DNA of 15,034 nucleotides from the NCBI GenBank assembly GCA_023254815.1, contig JALRKI010000097.1, positions 1 to 15,034 of the forward strand, written 5' to 3'. Shown piece by piece: positions 12,075 to 15,034 of the stretch. The DNA comes from Flavobacteriaceae bacterium (lineage in GTDB: Bacteria > Bacteroidota > Bacteroidia > Flavobacteriales > Flavobacteriaceae). Positions within the stretch are counted from its first letter, which is position 1, and each line of letters opens with the position of its first letter. The translations under genes were made by a program, and so were the position numbers. Under the pieces are notes generated by a model. It had not been told where the DNA came from and did no database searches. It saw only the letters and a list, made by a program, of their open reading frames with translations.

Positions 12075-14030
12075 AACCCGATTTAATTTTCTTGAAAGCA
12101 ATCTTTTGAGATTGGAATAATTCATCACATCTTCCAAAATTTCCGTGTGATCCTCTTCGTTATTATTGGTTTGAGATTGAAATTCCTCGATTTTTAAGTC
12201 AATCAAAAAGCATCTCAAGCTCAAAATAGTTTCATTGACCAACTGTCCTATTTTGAGGTCCTTGCCTTGAGGAAAAATATTTTTTCTTTCCCAATCGTGC
12301 AAGTAATATCTTTCGTGATCCATCAATATTGTGGTCATGATTTCTGCCAAGTCAGTTGGCACTTTACTCACTAAGTTTTGAGGCAGTTCAGAAGGGTTTT
12401 GATTGAGGTTCTCAATTAATGTAAAATATAACCCTTTGAACAGCTCGTTGGAGAACACCATTTCATCCTCTTGCAAATCGAGAAATATTTTTTCGAACAC
12501 CTTGATTTGCTGTTTTATAGGTTCCAATTCTAACTCTCCTGATTCGGATTCTTTGAGGACCAAGTCTTCAAATTCGGCTTCTTTATTGCCATACAAGAGG
12601 AGCAATTCAATAATTTTTCGCTCCAATTCATATTGAATATCGACCTTCGGAGCCTTTGGTTTATGTGTTACAACTTCGAAAGGTTTTTGATGATCCTTGA
12701 ATGCTTCTCTAGCCTCTTTCACTTGACGTTGAGTCAATTGCGCCAATGTACTGAACAAAACAGCTTCCCCAATTTCCATAATCTGCGCACAAGACCTGAT
12801 GTATACTTCACGTTGAATGTCGTTCGGTATTTTTGAAATACTGTTTACCATATCGTTTATAGTAGCAGCTTTTTGGACAGGGTCGCTTTTAGATTCTGCC
12901 ATCAGCATTCTCGCCTTGTAGGTAATGAAATCTTTTGAGTTATCCTTGAGGTATTGATCAATCACATCTTTGGGATGCTCTTTGGCAAAACTGTCAGGGT
13001 CTTCGCCATCTGGAAAACTGCATACCCTAACATTCATTCCTTGCTCTAGAATCAGGTCAATCCCCCGCATTGCAGCACGCGCCCCTGCTGCATCGCCATC
13101 AAATAGTACAGTAATGTTATTGGTCAATCTATTAATTAGCCGTATTTGGTCTACAGTAAGCGCTGTCCCCGAAGAAGCAACAACATTGGTGATCCCCTTT
13201 TGATGCATTTGAATCACGTCAGTATAGCCCTCAACCAAGTAACAATTGTCCTCTTTTGAAATTTGTTGCTTGGCAAAATAAATGCCATATAACACTTTGC
13301 CCTTCGAATAAATAGAACTTTCTGGTGAGTTTAAATATTTTGCCGCAGTCATGGAATTGCTCAAGATGCGGCCTCCAAAGCCCAAAATTCTTCCAGAAAG
13401 ACTGTGTATAGGAAACATGACTCGTCCTTTAAAACGGTCAAATTTCTTGTCTTCTTTGACAATAGTCAATCCTGTTTGTTCTAGAAATTCCACTTGATAA
13501 CCTTTCTCCAAAGCTGCTTCAGTAAAGGCCTGCCATTCATCGGGAGAATAACCCAATTGAAAGGTCTTTATTGTTTCTGTTGTGAAACCACGTTCCTTAA
13601 AATAACTCAGAGCTACGGCTCTTCCTTCTTCGCTATCATTCAGTTGCCTTGTGAAAAATTCTGCAGCAAATGTATTGACCAAAAACATGCTTTCACGAGC
13701 ATCCATAGCAACTTTTTCCTCATCTGTCTGCTCAGTCTCTTCAATTTGAATGTTGTATTTCTGAGCCAAATATCGAATCGCCTCAGGATAAGTGAAGTGC
13801 TCGTGTTCCATCAAAAAAGACACTGCCGTTCCGCCCTTCCCACTTGAAAAATCCTTCCAAATTTGTTTGACAGGAGACACCATAAAACTAGGTGATCGTT
13901 CATCGGTAAACGGACTCAAACCTTTGAAATTACTACCAGATTTTTTCAATTGTACAAAGTCGCTAATGACCTCCTCAACTCGGGTAGCTTCGAAAACGGC
14001 ATCAATAGTTTGTCTTGAAATCAAGGTCAT
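12069..14030 (-). CDS. dnaG: DNA primase DnaG with zinc ligands replaced
   Basis: DnaG makes RNA primers for replication at the fork, working with the DnaB helicase. The 653-residue protein has the three usual domains. The N-terminal CHC2 fold is recognisable (KGLSPFTDERSPSFMVSP, then IWKDFSSGKGGTAVSFLM), but all four zinc ligands are changed: the Cys-His-Cys-Cys positions are Ser39, Thr42, Asp60 and Ser63. The catalytic core is intact, with FKGRVMFPI (200-208), GFGGR (217-221) and the Toprim motifs Glu267 (LVEGYTD) and Asp311/Asp313 (LFDGDAAG). The C-terminal part (about 430-653) is divergent and helical, as expected for the helicase-binding domain. The ATG at 14030 places the first helix (TIDAVFEATRVEEVISDFV) correctly. 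The gene is alone on its strand and diverges from the thioredoxin/TPR gene. Confidence 0.96.
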   Translation of the reverse strand: MTLISRQTIDAVFEATRVEEVISDFVQLKKSGSNFKGLSPFTDERSPSFMVSPVKQIWKDFSSGKGGTAVSFLMEHEHFTYPEAIRYLAQKYNIQIEETEQTDEEKVAMDARESMFLVNTFAAEFFTRQLNDSEEGRAVALSYFKERGFTTETIKTFQLGYSPDEWQAFTEAALEKGYQVEFLEQTGLTIVKEDKKFDRFKGRVMFPIHSLSGRILGFGGRILSNSMTAAKYLNSPESSIYSKGKVLYGIYFAKQQISKEDNCYLVEGYTDVIQMHQKGITNVVASSGTALTVDQIRLINRLTNNITVLFDGDAAGARAAMRGIDLILEQGMNVRVCSFPDGEDPDSFAKEHPKDVIDQYLKDNSKDFITYKARMLMAESKSDPVQKAATINDMVNSISKIPNDIQREVYIRSCAQIMEIGEAVLFSTLAQLTQRQVKEAREAFKDHQKPFEVVTHKPKAPKVDIQYELERKIIELLLLYGNKEAEFEDLVLKESESGELELEPIKQQIKVFEKIFLDLQEDEMVFSNELFKGLYFTLIENLNQNPSELPQNLVSKVPTDLAEIMTTILMDHERYYLHDWERKNIFPQGKDLKIGQLVNETILSLRCFLIDLKIEEFQSQTNNNEEDHTEILEDVMNYSNLKRLLSRKLNRVL

Positions 14031-14043
14031 CTGTATAAGAGTC

Positions 14044-14051
14044 TAAAAATA
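14044..14051 (-). promoter_or_regulatory. Possible -7 box (TATTTTTA) for dnaG
   Basis: One mismatch to TAnnTTTG on the minus strand, 13 bases before the dnaG ATG. It would give a leader of well under 10 bases. No clear -33 element is visible. Confidence 0.25.
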
Positions 14052-14111
14052 ACACAATTTGTCTGAAGTGTTAAAATCTATCTGCAACAGTTTCAGTTCT
14101 ATTGATTTTTG

Positions 14112-14119
14112 TAAATTTA
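14112..14119 (+). promoter_or_regulatory. Possible -7 box (TAAATTTA) for the thioredoxin/TPR gene
   Basis: One mismatch to TAnnTTTG, ending 19 bases before the ATG at 14139. It shares the 108-base divergent gap with the dnaG promoter. No convincing -33 element is present. Confidence 0.25.
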
Positions 14120-14138
14120 AAAACCAAATCTAACTGCA

Positions 14139-15017
14139 ATGCCCAAAATAAGCCTACTGCTAGTAATTCTTTTTGCATTCATCACAGTCAAAGCTCAAAC
14201 TTATGAAGAGGATGGAGAAGTCCATTTACTTGGGCCTGTAGACATTAGACAAATAGAAGCGCAAATTCCCTATAACCAATGGTTTGCCGATAATGCCAAA
14301 AAATTTGTATTGCCTGAGAGAAACTATGACGATTTGCGCCAAAAACTGAATGAACTAGAAGTCAATATCTATTTTGGAACCTGGTGTAGCGACAGTCAAG
14401 ATTGGGTACCTCAGTTGATCAGACTGTGGGACAAGTTGTCATTGGATCGATCAAAACTGCAATTAATTGCTCTTGACGGGCGCTCGGAACATTACAAGCA
14501 AGGTCCCAATGGTGAAGAAAAGGGGCAAAGCATTCATCACATTCCAGTATTCCAATTTATGAAAAACGGCCAGGAGGTTGGTCGTATCGTAGAATCTCCA
14601 AAAAATGACTTGCTTACTGATGTGGCTCAGATTGCCTTTGGATATCCGTCGATACCAAATTATCGTGCTGCCAACTATTTCATGTCTCAGATTGACGCAC
14701 GTGGCACTGAAAACATCAAAACTAACCTATATGCTCATTATCGCAAAATCCTGCCTTGGGTGAATGACATGGATGAACTAAATACCTTGGGAAACGTCTA
14801 TTTGTCCGCTAACGACATCGAGGAAGCCGTTATGGTGTTTTCTCTCAATGCCTCCTTTTTTCCTGAAAACGTTTTTGCCAACCGCATGTTGGCCAAAGCC
14901 GAAGAACAAGCAGGCCAATTTCATTCTGCAATAAAATCCTATCAAAAAGTACTGCGTTTGGATCCAGAGAATACAGAAGCTAAAAATGCCTTGCAAAGAC
15001 TAGCAGTTGAACAATGA
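14139..15017 (+). CDS. Exported thioredoxin-fold protein (single-Cys CSDS) with C-terminal TPR
   Basis: The 292-residue protein begins with a signal peptide (hydrophobic 5-16, cleavage likely after VKA, residue 19), so it should act in the periplasm. Residues about 60-165 resemble a thioredoxin fold: a strand NIYFGTWCSDSQDWVPQL (76-93), a later strand QLIALD (108-113), and the cis-proline site HIPVFQF (134-140, Pro136). The active-site motif is Cys83-Ser-Asp-Ser86, with only the first cysteine of CxxC. It has no other cysteine after the signal peptide, so it cannot form the usual internal disulfide. Residues about 213-288 look like two TPR-type helical hairpins (LGNVYLSANDIEEAVMVF; YQKVLRLDPEN), a protein-binding module. 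Similar CSDS thioredoxin-family proteins occur in Bacteroidota, but I know no tested function. Glutathione or protein-thiol chemistry, or a non-redox scaffold role, are both possible. Confidence 0.8.
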   Translation: MPKISLLLVILFAFITVKAQTYEEDGEVHLLGPVDIRQIEAQIPYNQWFADNAKKFVLPERNYDDLRQKLNELEVNIYFGTWCSDSQDWVPQLIRLWDKLSLDRSKLQLIALDGRSEHYKQGPNGEEKGQSIHHIPVFQFMKNGQEVGRIVESPKNDLLTDVAQIAFGYPSIPNYRAANYFMSQIDARGTENIKTNLYAHYRKILPWVNDMDELNTLGNVYLSANDIEEAVMVFSLNASFFPENVFANRMLAKAEEQAGQFHSAIKSYQKVLRLDPENTEAKNALQRLAVEQ

Positions 15018-15034
15018 CCTATTTTTTTCTCTCA

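Noticed and set aside
13494..13847. 117-codon plus-strand open frame inside dnaG
   Set aside because: It lies wholly antisense to the conserved dnaG core, has no recognisable domain and looks like frame shadow from a long real gene.
1..15034. CRISPR arrays, insertion sequences, direct repeats, attachment sites, tRNA or rRNA genes
   Set aside because: Reading both strands I saw no regularly spaced repeats, no transposase or integrase motifs, no terminal inverted repeats and no cloverleaf-type genes.
1..15034. A wholly novel defence or biosynthetic system
   Set aside because: Every long gene matches a known family, most of them core genes in syntenic order; novelty here is limited to altered motifs within those families.

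Overview
The window looks like ordinary, vertically inherited chromosome from a gliding-type member of the Bacteroidota (Flavobacteriales or Cytophagales-like; the order is not resolved). The reasons are: gldB and gldC are present, protein sequences match that phylum (GroEL tail, MreB start, DnaG, PBP2), base composition is AT-rich, Shine-Dalgarno sites are absent, and there are two exact TAnnTTTG boxes, the -7 element of Bacteroidota promoters. I found no mobile element, CRISPR array, RNA gene or prophage, and no gene-free stretch longer than about 110 bases.

Layout. Bases 1-735 hold the 3' end of groEL, closed by a bidirectional hairpin terminator shared with a convergent minus-strand gene for a heavy-metal-binding (HMA) domain fused to a MauE/DoxX-like membrane domain (813-1517). 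A GAF-domain protein of the free methionine sulfoxide reductase type follows (1630-2091), then purH (2152-3687). The cell-elongation cluster mreB-mreC-mreD-mrdA(PBP2)-rodA runs from 3749 to 9229, with gene joints that are tight or overlapping. It meets a minus-strand gldB-gldC pair (10547-9237) tail to tail. Divergent from gldB is nadE, followed two bases later by an orphan NarL/LuxR-type response regulator. That gene's stop codon overlaps the stop of the convergent dnaG (14030-12069). Divergent from dnaG is a secreted thioredoxin-fold/TPR protein (14139-15017).

How the genes work together. MreB filaments, MreC, MreD, the transpeptidase PBP2 and the glycosyltransferase RodA form the elongasome that builds the lateral cell wall. 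GldB and GldC belong to the gliding and type IX secretion set. PurH, NadE, GroEL and DnaG are housekeeping enzymes.

No wholly new system is evident. The most interesting signals are departures from textbook family members: a DnaG primase with all four zinc ligands replaced, a response regulator lacking the Mg-binding acidic pair, a Cys/His cluster next to the PBP2 active site, a RodA with about two extra membrane segments, a single-cysteine secreted thioredoxin-like protein, and very short predicted mRNA leaders.
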